From the NCBI GenBank assembly GCA_947446935.1, contig CANFIV010000037.1, positions 1 through 8,938 of the forward strand: a stretch of DNA of 8,938 nucleotides, in the 5' to 3' direction. Shown piece by piece: positions 1 to 6,720 of this stretch. The notes beneath the pieces are model-generated. The model was not told the DNA's origin, searched no databases, and saw nothing but the letters and a program-made list of their open reading frames with translations. Every line of letters starts with the position of its first letter. The stretch's first letter is position 1. Made by a program: the position numbers and the translations under genes. The DNA comes from Sphingomonadaceae bacterium (GTDB taxonomy: Bacteria > Pseudomonadota > Alphaproteobacteria > Sphingomonadales > Sphingomonadaceae).

Positions 1-1151
1 ATCATTTCCTCGGTGTGCGCCGGGCCGGGCGTGAAGCGCAGCCGCTCGGTGCCGCGCGGCACGGTGGGATAGTTGATGGGCTGGACATAGACGCCGTATT
101 CGGCGAGCAGAATATCGCTGACCTTCTTGGCCCGCACGGGATCGCCCACCATCAGTGGCACGATGTGCGTTGTGGAGGGCATCACCGGCAAACCCGCTTC
201 GGCAAATGCCTTCTTCAGGAATGCCGCCGCAGCCTGCTGCCCCTCGCGCTCGACGCTCGAAGACTTGAGGTGGCGCACCGCCGCCAGAACGCCGGCGGCG
301 AGCACCGGCGAAAGCGAGGTGGTGAAAATGAAACCGGGGGCATAGCTGCGGATTACGTCGATGATCCGGGAGTCAGAGGCGATATAGCCGCCCATCACGC
401 CGAAGGCCTTGCCCAGCGTGCCCTCGATGATGTCGATCCGGTGCGCGGCCTCGTCACGCTCCGAAATGCCGCCGCCGCGTGCGCCGTACATGCCGACTGC
501 GTGGACCTCGTCGATATAAGTGAGTGCGTTGTACTTTTCGGCAAGATCGCAAATCGCGTGGATCGGCGCGATATCGCCGTCCATCGAATAGACGCTTTCG
601 AACGCGATCAGCTTGGGCAGCAAGGGATCGGTTTCCGCAAGCAACTCTTCCAGATGGGCCACGTCGTTGTGGCGAAAAACCTTTTTCTCCGCGCCTGAAT
701 TGCGGATGCCCGCGATCATGCTGGCGTGGTTGAGTTCATCGGAAAAGATGACACAGCCCGGCAGGATTTTGGCCAGCGTGGAAAGCGTGGCGTCGTTTGA
801 CACATAGCCGCTGGTAAAAAGCAGCGCGCCGTCCTTGCCGTGCAGATCGGCGAGTTCGGCTTCCAGATCGACGTGATAGTGGGTGTTGCCGCCAATGTTG
901 CGCGTGCCGCCAGAGCCCGCGCCGACGTCGTGCAGCGCCTCTTCCATCGCGCCGATCACCTTGGGGTGCTGGCCCATCGCGAGATAATCGTTCGAGCACC
1001 AAACCGTGATCGGCTTGGGGCCGTTGTGCCCGGCAAAGCAGCGCGCATTGGGATAGGCGCCCTTATTGCGCAGGATGTCGATAAAGACGCGGTAACGGCC
1101 TTCGGTATGCAGACGCTCGATCGCGGAATCGAAAACCTGATCGTAATTCAC
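1..1151 (-). CDS. hemA: 5-aminolevulinate synthase (partial, C-terminus beyond the left edge)
   Basis: Condenses glycine with succinyl-CoA to give 5-aminolevulinate, the first step of heme and other tetrapyrroles in alphaproteobacteria; a cytosolic PLP enzyme of the alpha-oxoamine synthase family. Visible landmarks are the glycine-rich GSGGTRN at residues 79-85, a LNHASM segment, the PLP-contacting DEVHAVG (Asp214, His217), and [12 protein letters not shown] with the Schiff-base lysine at Lys248, the number known for Rhodobacter ALAS. The window holds 383 codons, ending in PGPAHTEEM; family members are about 400 residues, so only some 20 are missing. The start is GTG at 1151, chosen because the N-terminus [11 protein letters not shown] fits the family and a good Shine-Dalgarno lies 6 nt upstream; there is no in-frame ATG at this position. 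It is the last visible gene of a minus-strand run after murI and the MBL-fold gene, but a 182 bp gap suggests its own promoter. Confidence 0.96.
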   Translation of the reverse strand, partial: MNYDQVFDSAIERLHTEGRYRVFIDILRNKGAYPNARCFAGHNGPKPITVWCSNDYLAMGQHPKVIGAMEEALHDVGAGSGGTRNIGGNTHYHVDLEAELADLHGKDGALLFTSGYVSNDATLSTLAKILPGCVIFSDELNHASMIAGIRNSGAEKKVFRHNDVAHLEELLAETDPLLPKLIAFESVYSMDGDIAPIHAICDLAEKYNALTYIDEVHAVGMYGARGGGISERDEAAHRIDIIEGTLGKAFGVMGGYIASDSRIIDVIRSYAPGFIFTTSLSPVLAAGVLAAVRHLKSSSVEREGQQAAAAFLKKAFAEAGLPVMPSTTHIVPLMVGDPVRAKKVSDILLAEYGVYVQPINYPTVPRGTERLRFTPGPAHTEEM

Positions 1152-1333
1152 CCGCCGCTCCTTGCGCCTATGCAGCTTTGCCTGAGGAGACCCATTGCCG
1201 CCACGGCCAGATCACCCGGTGGTTTCTCCGGGTCCCACCCAGCGATCCGCGCGCTTTACGCGGCTTGCAAGCTGTTTGCCAGCGGCTTTTGGGTCATGTC
1301 CCTCAAGGCAGGACTGGATTCGGATGGAGAGTT
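1152..1333 (-). other. Intergenic leader upstream of hemA
   Basis: This 182 bp gap lies between the stop of the MBL-fold gene and the hemA start. It holds several small dyads: ACCCGG/CCGGGT at 1214-1219 and 1228-1233 (8 nt loop), CCGCG/CGCGG at 1247-1251 and 1259-1263 (7 nt loop), and a perfect 10 bp palindrome GCTTGCAAGC at 1263-1272. None is followed by a T-run on the minus strand, so I do not call an intrinsic terminator. I found no convincing -35/-10 pair and no FNR-type TTGAT-N4-ATCAA site. No small open reading frame here looks real. A hemA promoter is expected in this gap from its length, but that is inference. Confidence 0.45.
1158..1163 (-). promoter_or_regulatory. Shine-Dalgarno for hemA, fixing a GTG start
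   Basis: The minus strand reads AAGGAG here, followed by a 6 nt spacer and then the GTG at 1151-1149. This is one of the strongest ribosome binding sites in the window and is the main reason for accepting a GTG start for hemA. Confidence 0.75.
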
Positions 1334-2278
1334 TCAGGGCCGGGCATTGTTCATTGTCCCAGCGCCGCTTCGTGATACGGCCGTGATCGCAAGGCCGGGT
1401 CCGTTCAATGGGTCCGTGAGCCAGTCCAGATCATGCTCGGGAACCAAGGTAAGCTGCGGTTCACGTTTCTGTAACGCGGCGAGGCCCTTGATCCAGCCCA
1501 TGGTCGCGGCACGATCCTCATGCCCTGTCCATTCGGCCATGTAGCGGGATCTGGGCCGCTGCCATTTCACATTGCGGTGCATCGGTGCGGTATCGCCCAT
1601 GAAAAGGAATTCGCGTCCATTCTGGAGCTGGACGTAGATCATCTGTGATCCCGGCAAATGCCCCGGCGTGCGCACAACGGCAATTCCGGGCGCTATCCCG
1701 GCATACCCGGGCGGACCCGAAAGCGCAGCGACCGGCGGGGCAAGTGCTTTGGCTGCAGCCGGCTGAAGGTCTCCGATCGCGGCGACTTGCGCGGTATTTC
1801 CCACGATCCGCGCGGCCAATTCATGGGCCCGCGGCAACACCGTCACAAGCCCGCCGATATGGTCAATCTCCTCGCTGGTAAACAGGATCCGCTTTGCAGA
1901 GCGCAACCAGTCCTCCACGCGGGATTGCAGCTCAGGATGATAATTTCCGAAGCCGCTGGCCATCGCCTGATCCGGGGTGAGGCCAGCGTTTATCACGGTG
2001 TCTCCATCGGGCGTGACCACCCGCCATACGGTGACGGCAGTCTCATCGGTCTTGAGGCCACCACCCGCCACAAGCAGTGTCCCGATGCGGGTTCCGGTAG
2101 CAATCGCGGCATATTGGATGGCGGTTGGCTTCGGTCCGCTTTGCCGCGCGGCCTCTGCTCGCAGGCGCGCTATGTCGATCGGGAGCACCGGTGCGGAGCT
2201 CGGTCCCGGGTCCATCAACAGCCAATAGTAGGGTAGGGCGATCAGCATGATCAGCAGTATGGCAATTCGGCTGAACAT
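1334..2278 (-). CDS. Membrane-anchored metallo-beta-lactamase-fold protein with incomplete zinc motif
   Basis: A 314-residue protein. Residues about 5-22 are a hydrophobic helix (IAILLIMLIALPYYWLLM) that is either an uncleaved anchor or a signal sequence, which would put the rest in the periplasm. The body carries several landmarks of the MBL hydrolase fold: IDHIGG at 138-143, TPGHLPGS at 204-211 (His207), FLFMGDTA at 224-231 (Asp229) and VPEHD at 279-283 (His282). The canonical HxHxDH is here S135-E-E137-I-D139-H140, so two of the three site-1 histidines are absent while the site-2 ligands Asp139, His140, Asp229 and His282 remain. The substrate cannot be named. The ATG at 2278 has AGAAGG 6 nt upstream (2285-2290). 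It lies 23 bp downstream of murI and is probably cotranscribed with it. It may be a mono-zinc hydrolase or a non-catalytic relative. Confidence 0.8.
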   Translation of the reverse strand: MFSRIAILLIMLIALPYYWLLMDPGPSSAPVLPIDIARLRAEAARQSGPKPTAIQYAAIATGTRIGTLLVAGGGLKTDETAVTVWRVVTPDGDTVINAGLTPDQAMASGFGNYHPELQSRVEDWLRSAKRILFTSEEIDHIGGLVTVLPRAHELAARIVGNTAQVAAIGDLQPAAAKALAPPVAALSGPPGYAGIAPGIAVVRTPGHLPGSQMIYVQLQNGREFLFMGDTAPMHRNVKWQRPRSRYMAEWTGHEDRAATMGWIKGLAALQKREPQLTLVPEHDLDWLTDPLNGPGLAITAVSRSGAGTMNNARP

Positions 2279-2301
2279 GCCCCGCCTTCTCGCGTAACAG
2301 C

Positions 2302-3129
2302 CTAAAACACAAGTCGCGTGGCGATCCCATATCGCAGGAGCGCCGGCATCAGACTATCGTCTGCAGGATCAGCGAGGGTGAACAGGGCAATGTCGCCACG
2401 ATCCGTGCCTTCCGGACTCGGCCATTCCTGCCCCTCGGTCAAAAAGGCGATCCGCCGTGCGATACCGTCCGACCCGTCGACGAACCGGGTTCCAGGCCCG
2501 AAGGCGGCGGCCAGTTCGGCTTCCAGCAGGGGAAAGTGCGTGCAGGCCAGCACCACTGTGTCGATCCGGTCGCCGTCCGGCATTGCGCGCAGCGCGGCAG
2601 CGGCACGCGCGTAAACTGCCGGATCAACCGGCTCTCCGCGCAGCTTGGCCTCTGCGGCGGCGACAAGTTCTGGCGCGGCGTGGCGCAGCAGGCGCTTGTC
2701 GGAAGCAAATTCAGCTTCGAGCCGGTCGACATAGCCCTGCCGGATTGTCGCCTCGGTGCCGAGCAGGCCGATTACGCCGGTCCGGGTCATCGCCGCCGCA
2801 GGCTTGATCGCGGGCACGGTGCCTACAATCGGTACCTCCAGCACCTCTCGTACCGAAGCGAGCGCGATGGTCGAAGCCGTGTTGCAGGCAATGCAAACGA
2901 GGCGCGGGTGGTAGCGCTCGGTCAATCGACCGAGCAAACCGGAAACGCGCGCCGTGATCTGTGCCTCGGTCTTGTTGCCATAAGGCAGGCCAGCGTTGTC
3001 GGAGACGTACATGACAGGTGCTTGCGGCAGGAGCTTCCGCACTTTGCCGAGCACCGAAAGTCCGCCGACGCCGGAATCGAACAGGAGGAGCGGAGCGGCG
3101 GGATCGCCTGATGCAGGTTGGGGGGTCAT
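2302..3129 (-). CDS. murI: Glutamate racemase
   Basis: Interconverts L- and D-glutamate in the cytosol, supplying D-Glu to MurD for peptidoglycan stem peptides. The 275-residue protein has the full set of family motifs: LLLFDSGVGGLSVL at 14-27 with the conserved Asp18-Ser19, SDNAGLPYG at 43-51, CIACNTAS at 79-86 with catalytic Cys82, GLLGTEATIRQGY at 121-133, and VVLACTHFPLLE at 192-203 with catalytic Cys196 and His198. The length is normal for bacterial MurI. I place the start at ATG 3129, preceded by a moderate AGAAGA 6 nt upstream. An in-frame ATG at 3231 would add 34 residues with no family match and would run into the opposite plsY gene, so it is rejected. It is transcribed divergently from plsY and leads a likely two-gene unit with the MBL-fold gene. 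Confidence 0.96.
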   Translation of the reverse strand: MTPQPASGDPAAPLLLFDSGVGGLSVLGKVRKLLPQAPVMYVSDNAGLPYGNKTEAQITARVSGLLGRLTERYHPRLVCIACNTASTIALASVREVLEVPIVGTVPAIKPAAAMTRTGVIGLLGTEATIRQGYVDRLEAEFASDKRLLRHAAPELVAAAEAKLRGEPVDPAVYARAAAALRAMPDGDRIDTVVLACTHFPLLEAELAAAFGPGTRFVDGSDGIARRIAFLTEGQEWPSPEGTDRGDIALFTLADPADDSLMPALLRYGIATRLVF

Positions 3130-3212
3130 TGCAGGTCTTCTATCGAGAGTGGTGGCAAAAAGAAAACCGTCCCTCTCCCCTTTGTGCCCCGGCGCGGTTA
3201 AGAGCGGATCGT
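3130..3212. promoter_or_regulatory. Divergent spacer between murI and plsY
   Basis: The 83 bp between the two start codons must hold the promoters for both directions unless these lie inside the coding regions. It contains a purine-rich run (GGCAAAAAGAAAACC, about 3154-3168) followed by a pyrimidine-rich run (about 3169-3182). I could not find a -35/-10 pair with acceptable spacing on either strand, so this is called from position only. The plsY ribosome binding site is weak (TAAGAGCGG-like, about 3199-3207). Confidence 0.35.
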
Positions 3213-3809
3213 ATGAGCCCCTCTCTTGCACTCACCTGCGCGGTCGCGGTCGCCGCCTACTTTCTCGGCTCTGTGCCGTTCGGCCTTTTGTTGACCCGCT
3301 TTGCCGGGGCGGGAGACCTCCGTTCGATCGGTTCGGGCAATATCGGCGCCACCAACGTGCTGCGCACCGGTCGCAAGGGGCTGGCCGCGGCGACGCTGCT
3401 GCTTGATCTGGCCAAAGGCGCGACTGCGGTCCTGCTGGCCCGACACTTTGCGCCGGGTGCGGAGACAGTCGCGGCGTTTGCGGCTGTGATCGGCCATTGC
3501 TTTCCGGTCTGGCTGCGCTTCAACGGCGGCAAGGGCGTGGCGACCACCATGGGCGTGGCGCTCGGCCTCGCCTGGCCGATAGGCCTTGCCTACGCGCTGG
3601 TCTGGCTCGGCATGCTCATCGCCACCCGCATCTCCTCGTTGGGCGGCATGAGCGCCGTGGTCGCGGCCCCGCTGGCGGCGCTGGCGTTTGGCTACACGGT
3701 CTATGCACCGGTCCTCGCGGCTTTGGCGCTGCTGGTGTTGTGGCTTCACCGCGCGAATATCGCCCGCCTTCGCGTCGGCACCGAACCCCGGATCGGCACG
3801 AAAGGATGA
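3213..3809 (+). CDS. plsY: Acyl-phosphate:glycerol-3-phosphate acyltransferase PlsY
   Basis: An inner-membrane enzyme that transfers the acyl group of acyl-phosphate (made by PlsX) to glycerol-3-phosphate, giving lysophosphatidic acid, the first membrane step of phospholipid synthesis. The 198-residue protein is hydrophobic throughout and shows the three PlsY signatures: GSGNIGATNVLR at 40-51, the phosphate-binding FPVWLRFNGGKGVATT at 97-112, and SSLGGMSA near 141-148. It also has the usual C-terminal WLHRANIARLRVGTEPRIG. Its first helix, ALTCAVAVAAYFLGSVPFG, is typical. The start at ATG 3213 gives the normal family N-terminus; longer in-frame starts from 3018 would be antisense to murI and add non-homologous residues. 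The stop overlaps the dprA start by ATGA, indicating translational coupling. Confidence 0.96.
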   Translation: MSPSLALTCAVAVAAYFLGSVPFGLLLTRFAGAGDLRSIGSGNIGATNVLRTGRKGLAAATLLLDLAKGATAVLLARHFAPGAETVAAFAAVIGHCFPVWLRFNGGKGVATTMGVALGLAWPIGLAYALVWLGMLIATRISSLGGMSAVVAAPLAALAFGYTVYAPVLAALALLVLWLHRANIARLRVGTEPRIGTKG

Positions 3810-4945
3810 GCCTTGCCGCTGCTGCGCTCTCGCCTCAGGCCGAGTTCGCGCGTGTTCGGTTGCTCCGCTCGCCCGGCATCGGCCCGGTCAGTTATTTCCA
3901 GCTTCTGCGCCGTTTTGGCGACGCTGCGGCCGCGCTGGATGCACTGCCTGACCTCGCGGCGCGGGGAGGGGGGCGATACCGGCCCGTCCCGCCCGAGAGG
4001 ATCGAGGCAGAGTTAGACCGCCTGCGCCGGGCCGGAGGGCAGTATCTTTTTCACGATTCGCCCGTGTACCCGCGCCTCCTCGCTTCGCTCGAAACACCGC
4101 CGCCGATACTCACTTGGCGGGGTGACCTTTCGTTGTTGGGGCAGGGGGCCGTCGCGCTTGTCGGCGCGCGCAATGCGTCGGCCGGTGCCTGCCGACTTGC
4201 GCGTGAATATGCTGCTGAGCTGGCTGCGCGGGGATATGCGGTCGTTTCGGGCCTGGCGCGCGGGATCGACGCCGCCGCGCACAAGGGCGCGCTGGCCGGC
4301 ATGGCGCGCGGCGGCGGTACGATCGGCGTGATCGCCAGCGGTATCGATGTGACATATCCGCCCGAACATGCCGCCTTGCAGGAAGATGTCGCGACGCGCG
4401 GGCTCCTGCTTGCAGAAATGCCCCCGGGCACAGAGCCGCTTGCGCGCCATTTTCCCTTCCGCAACCGCATCATCGCGGGGCTCGCCGCCGGCACCGTGGT
4501 GGTTGAGGCTGCCCCTCGCTCGGGCTCGCTGATCACCGCGCGCCTTGCCGGCGAAGCGGGGCGAGAGGTCATGGCCGTGCCCGGCTCGCCGCTCGACAGT
4601 CGTTCACGCGGCTGCAACGAACTGATCCGCGACGGGGCGGTGCTGGTTCAATCGGCTGATGATATCGCCGAATTGCTCGAACGCTTTGAAGGGCCCGCGA
4701 ACAAGACCCTGCGTGAACCGGTCTGGACAAACGCTGCAGAAGCCGCTCTCGACTTGGACCTCGCCGAAGCAGACGGCCCGACGGAAATCGCGCATTTTCT
4801 TGGCACAGCACCGGTGGCGACCGACGAACTGATCCGCCAGAGCGGCGCAAGTGCCGGGGCGGTGCAGATGGCACTGCTCGAGCTTGAACTGGCAGGGCGG
4901 CTGCTGCGCCACGCCGGAGGCCGGGTCTCGCTCGTCCATCCCTGA
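3806..4945 (+). CDS. dprA: DNA processing protein DprA
   Basis: Binds incoming single-stranded DNA and loads RecA during natural transformation; it is also widely kept in bacteria not known to be competent. The 379-residue protein has an N-terminal helical SAM/HhH-like part (LLRSPGIGPVSYFQLLRRFG, 19-38). The Rossmann-type DprA/Smf core follows: VALVGARNAS at 116-125, VVSGLARGIDAAAH at 146-159, GTIGVIASGIDVTYPPEH at 171-188, FPFRNRIIAGL at 216-226, SGSLITARLAGEAGREVMAVPG at 239-260 and GCNELIRDGA at 269-278. The C-terminal region from about 315 is a DprA winged-helix domain (TDELIRQSGASAGAVQMALLELELAGRL). The length is normal and no key motif is broken. The start at ATG 3806 sits inside the plsY stop (ATGA overlap); the long upstream in-frame extension from 3497 lies inside plsY and is not family-like. 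Confidence 0.95.
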   Translation: MSLAAAALSPQAEFARVRLLRSPGIGPVSYFQLLRRFGDAAAALDALPDLAARGGGRYRPVPPERIEAELDRLRRAGGQYLFHDSPVYPRLLASLETPPPILTWRGDLSLLGQGAVALVGARNASAGACRLAREYAAELAARGYAVVSGLARGIDAAAHKGALAGMARGGGTIGVIASGIDVTYPPEHAALQEDVATRGLLLAEMPPGTEPLARHFPFRNRIIAGLAAGTVVVEAAPRSGSLITARLAGEAGREVMAVPGSPLDSRSRGCNELIRDGAVLVQSADDIAELLERFEGPANKTLREPVWTNAAEAALDLDLAEADGPTEIAHFLGTAPVATDELIRQSGASAGAVQMALLELELAGRLLRHAGGRVSLVHP

Positions 4946-4970
4946 TACATTCTGCCATTTTGGTTATAAT
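4942..4970 (+). promoter_or_regulatory. Candidate sigma70-like promoter for the exported/membrane gene pair
   Basis: A perfect TATAAT lies at 4965-4970, with CTGATA (4 of 6 to TTGACA) at 4942-4947, exactly 17 bp upstream. The -35 element overlaps the dprA stop codon (4943-4945), so transcription would begin near 4977, leaving a leader of about 65 nt before the ATG at 5043. A perfect TATAAT is notable in such GC-rich sequence. The call is pattern-based only. Confidence 0.55.
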
Positions 4971-4997
4971 TGACGGAGCCTTGTATCCCCGGCATCT

Positions 4998-5039
4998 TCC
5001 TGTCCGGTCCTCGCGGGGGCGAGGCGTAAGGGGACAGGA
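4998..5039 (+). promoter_or_regulatory. Nested hairpin in the 5' leader that covers the ribosome binding site
   Basis: Outer stem: TCCTGTCC at 4998-5005 pairs perfectly with GGACAGGA at 5032-5039 (8 bp). Inner stem: CCTCGC at 5009-5014 pairs perfectly with GCGAGG at 5019-5024 (6 bp), closed by a GGGG loop. The likely Shine-Dalgarno sequences, AAGGGG at 5028-5033 and AGGA at 5036-5039, are partly or wholly inside the right arm of the outer stem, which ends 3 nt before the ATG at 5043. No T-run follows, so it is not a normal intrinsic terminator. It could act as a translational switch (thermometer, protein-bound or ligand-bound leader). The structure is seen; the function is inferred. Confidence 0.55.
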
Positions 5040-5042
5040 TTC

Positions 5043-6041
5043 ATGTTCACACATAAACGCATTGCTTTGGCGCTCACCGCCGCCACACTTCTGCTTCCCG
5101 TTTCGGCTTTTGCGGGCGACGATGCCGCAGTCAAAGTTTCAGGCAAGGAAGCTGTCAAGGGCGCCACCGGCATCGCTGTGGCAGCGTTCAATGTCGGCTT
5201 CATCTTTGAATCGACCGATCAGACCAAGGCTACTGGCGGCATGATCGGTGCATTTGGCGGCACAACCAAAGCCAAGTCTTCGCTCGTCGGCGTCACACCC
5301 GAAATGATGCAGAAAATCGCCGACGCCGCTTACGCCGATTTCCTCGCCAAGCTGGCGGCAGGCGGGCTTACGCTCAAGGATGCAGCCACGGTCTTTGCGG
5401 CACCGGAAATGGCCAAGCCGCATGGTCAGGTCTCGCCGCTCGATATTTCGATTGCGCTCGAAAAGAACAGCAAAGGCAAGGCCACCTACGTCAAGCCTGC
5501 GGGCCTGCCGACATTGATCATGGTGGCTGGTGATTTCCAGGGCAGCGGTTTTTCCAGCATGGGACTGGCGATGGATGCGGGGCAGGCGGGCTACGCCTTG
5601 TCGCAATATGCCAAAGCGTCGGGTGTGCCGGTGGTCGATGTGACCTACTTGATCGACTTCTCGCAGCAAAAGCGCCCCGGTGCGTTCAGCCTCGGCGGGC
5701 TTGAGGTCAACGCCAATCTATCGGTGGTGCCGGGCTTCAGCCGGATGACGGTGTTCGGACCCAACGGGAAGACCACCACCGTCACGCTGAACCAGAACAT
5801 TTCGGTCGATGGTGATTTCATCGACAAGCATGATGCCAGCAGTGGCACCGCCAAGACCACGCAGGCTGCGGCCAACATTGCTGGCGGGATCATGGCGGCG
5901 ATGGGCCATGGCGGCATGATGTTCGGAAAAACCCGCAAATTCGAGTTCGATGCCAAGCCCGGCAACTACGAGGAAGGCGCCGCCAAGGCCGCCGACCTTG
6001 CCAATGATGTCATGGTCGGCCAGATCAATGCCTTGAAGTGA
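5043..6041 (+). CDS. Exported protein of unknown function
   Basis: I do not recognise this 332-residue protein. It opens with a clear Sec signal peptide: basic MFTHKR, hydrophobic IALALTAATLLLPV, then SAFA and probable cleavage after Ala24, giving a mature, probably periplasmic protein of 308 residues. There is no lipobox and no cysteine anywhere. The mature part has an N-terminal beta-like stretch (GIAVAAFNVGFIFES), a probable helix (VTPEMMQKIADAAYADFLAKLAAG), and a beta-rich middle (VPVVDVTYLIDFS, LSVVPGFSRMTVFGPNGKTTTVTLNQNISVDGDF). A Met/Gly/His-rich segment lies at 284-295 (MAAMGHGGMMFG), followed by a charged C-terminus. It has its own candidate promoter and a structured leader. A membrane protein gene follows after 19 bp and is probably cotranscribed. 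The start is ATG 5043 with AAGGGG upstream. Codon use resembles its neighbours, so recent transfer is not evident. Confidence 0.85.
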   Translation: MFTHKRIALALTAATLLLPVSAFAGDDAAVKVSGKEAVKGATGIAVAAFNVGFIFESTDQTKATGGMIGAFGGTTKAKSSLVGVTPEMMQKIADAAYADFLAKLAAGGLTLKDAATVFAAPEMAKPHGQVSPLDISIALEKNSKGKATYVKPAGLPTLIMVAGDFQGSGFSSMGLAMDAGQAGYALSQYAKASGVPVVDVTYLIDFSQQKRPGAFSLGGLEVNANLSVVPGFSRMTVFGPNGKTTTVTLNQNISVDGDFIDKHDASSGTAKTTQAAANIAGGIMAAMGHGGMMFGKTRKFEFDAKPGNYEEGAAKAADLANDVMVGQINALK

Positions 6042-6060
6042 TTTTACCGTAGGGGACGAG

Positions 6061-6720
6061 ATGCAAAGTGCTGGGCAGCAGGTTACCGTAAGCGCATTGC
6101 TCTCGTCCTGGTTTGGGGTTCTCGGCCGGCATACCTCGGTATGCCTGCTGGCCGGAGGCTTGTTGACCGCGCTGGGCACGCTATTCGACATTTCCCTTGG
6201 CGAGAAATCGAGTCAGTTGATAAGCGGAATTGCCAGCTTTTTTCTGCAATATCATCTGGTTGAGTATCTGCTTGTCCATGAATTCGGCCTGCGACCCGGC
6301 AAGCGCCGCTATGGCTCGGCCTTTGCGGCGTCGTTTCTGGTGACCCTCGGATCGTTTGGGGCGTTGCTGCTCCTGATCGTGCCGGGGCTCTATGTTGGCG
6401 CACGCTGGTCACTCTCCAGCGCCCTTATCATCGGTGAAGGCTACACTTCGATCGATGCGATGCGGGAATCCTGGCGACGCACGCAGGCCTCGGCGTGGTC
6501 GCTGGTCGGGTGCTTTCTGATCGTCGGGTTGTGCCTGGGTGCATCGATTGTCGGTCTGGCCGCCATCCTGATGATTCCAGGGGTCAAGGGCCCCTTTTTC
6601 GAGCCGCTGGCGGGCAATTTCCTTGGTGGGGTCATCGCGGTAACCTTTGCGGCGCTCAGCTGCGCGGTCTACGGCCTGATCAGCAAACCTGAAGGCGCGC
6701 TCGACGACGTGTTCTCTTGA
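6061..6720 (+). CDS. Polytopic inner-membrane protein of unknown function
   Basis: A 219-residue hydrophobic protein with about five membrane-spanning stretches: roughly 26-44, 52-72, 88-112, 146-172 and 187-208. The segment IVPGLYVGARWSLSSALIIGEG (106-127) followed by AMRESWRRTQASAW (133-146) resembles the pattern in YciC-like proteins and in the membrane domain attached to some glycerophosphodiester phosphodiesterases: PGLY, RW, a short loop, then an amphipathic A-x-x-x-SW-R-x-T helix. No catalytic domain is attached, so enzymatic activity is not implied. AGGGGA at 6051-6056 precedes the ATG by 4 nt. The ribosome-binding region (CGTAGGGGAC) is strikingly similar to that of the preceding gene (CGTAAGGGGAC). 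Close spacing to the exported-protein gene suggests a shared transcript and perhaps a shared envelope role. Assignment to a family is tentative. Confidence 0.82.
   Translation: MQSAGQQVTVSALLSSWFGVLGRHTSVCLLAGGLLTALGTLFDISLGEKSSQLISGIASFFLQYHLVEYLLVHEFGLRPGKRRYGSAFAASFLVTLGSFGALLLLIVPGLYVGARWSLSSALIIGEGYTSIDAMRESWRRTQASAWSLVGCFLIVGLCLGASIVGLAAILMIPGVKGPFFEPLAGNFLGGVIAVTFAALSCAVYGLISKPEGALDDVFS

Noticed and set aside
15..698. A 227-codon open frame on the plus strand
   Set aside because: It is antisense to hemA, whose catalytic motifs are intact throughout; the translation is rich in Arg, Gly and His with no family match.
1214..1233. The ACCCGG/CCGGGT dyad as a terminator of the murI-MBL transcript
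   Set aside because: Six base pairs with an 8 nt loop and no U-tract on the minus strand.
3130..3231. A 34-residue N-terminal extension of murI starting at ATG 3231
   Set aside because: It would overlap the plsY start on the opposite strand, adds residues before the normal racemase N-terminus, and the ATG at 3129 has a better-placed ribosome binding site.
3497..3805. An N-terminal extension of dprA into plsY
   Set aside because: The in-frame codons upstream of 3806 are an Arg/Gly-rich shadow of plsY. The ATGA overlap start gives the normal DprA N-terminus.
5009..5024. The inner GC-rich hairpin as the intrinsic terminator of plsY-dprA
   Set aside because: No T-run follows; the sequence after it is GC- and purine-rich and leads straight into a ribosome binding site.
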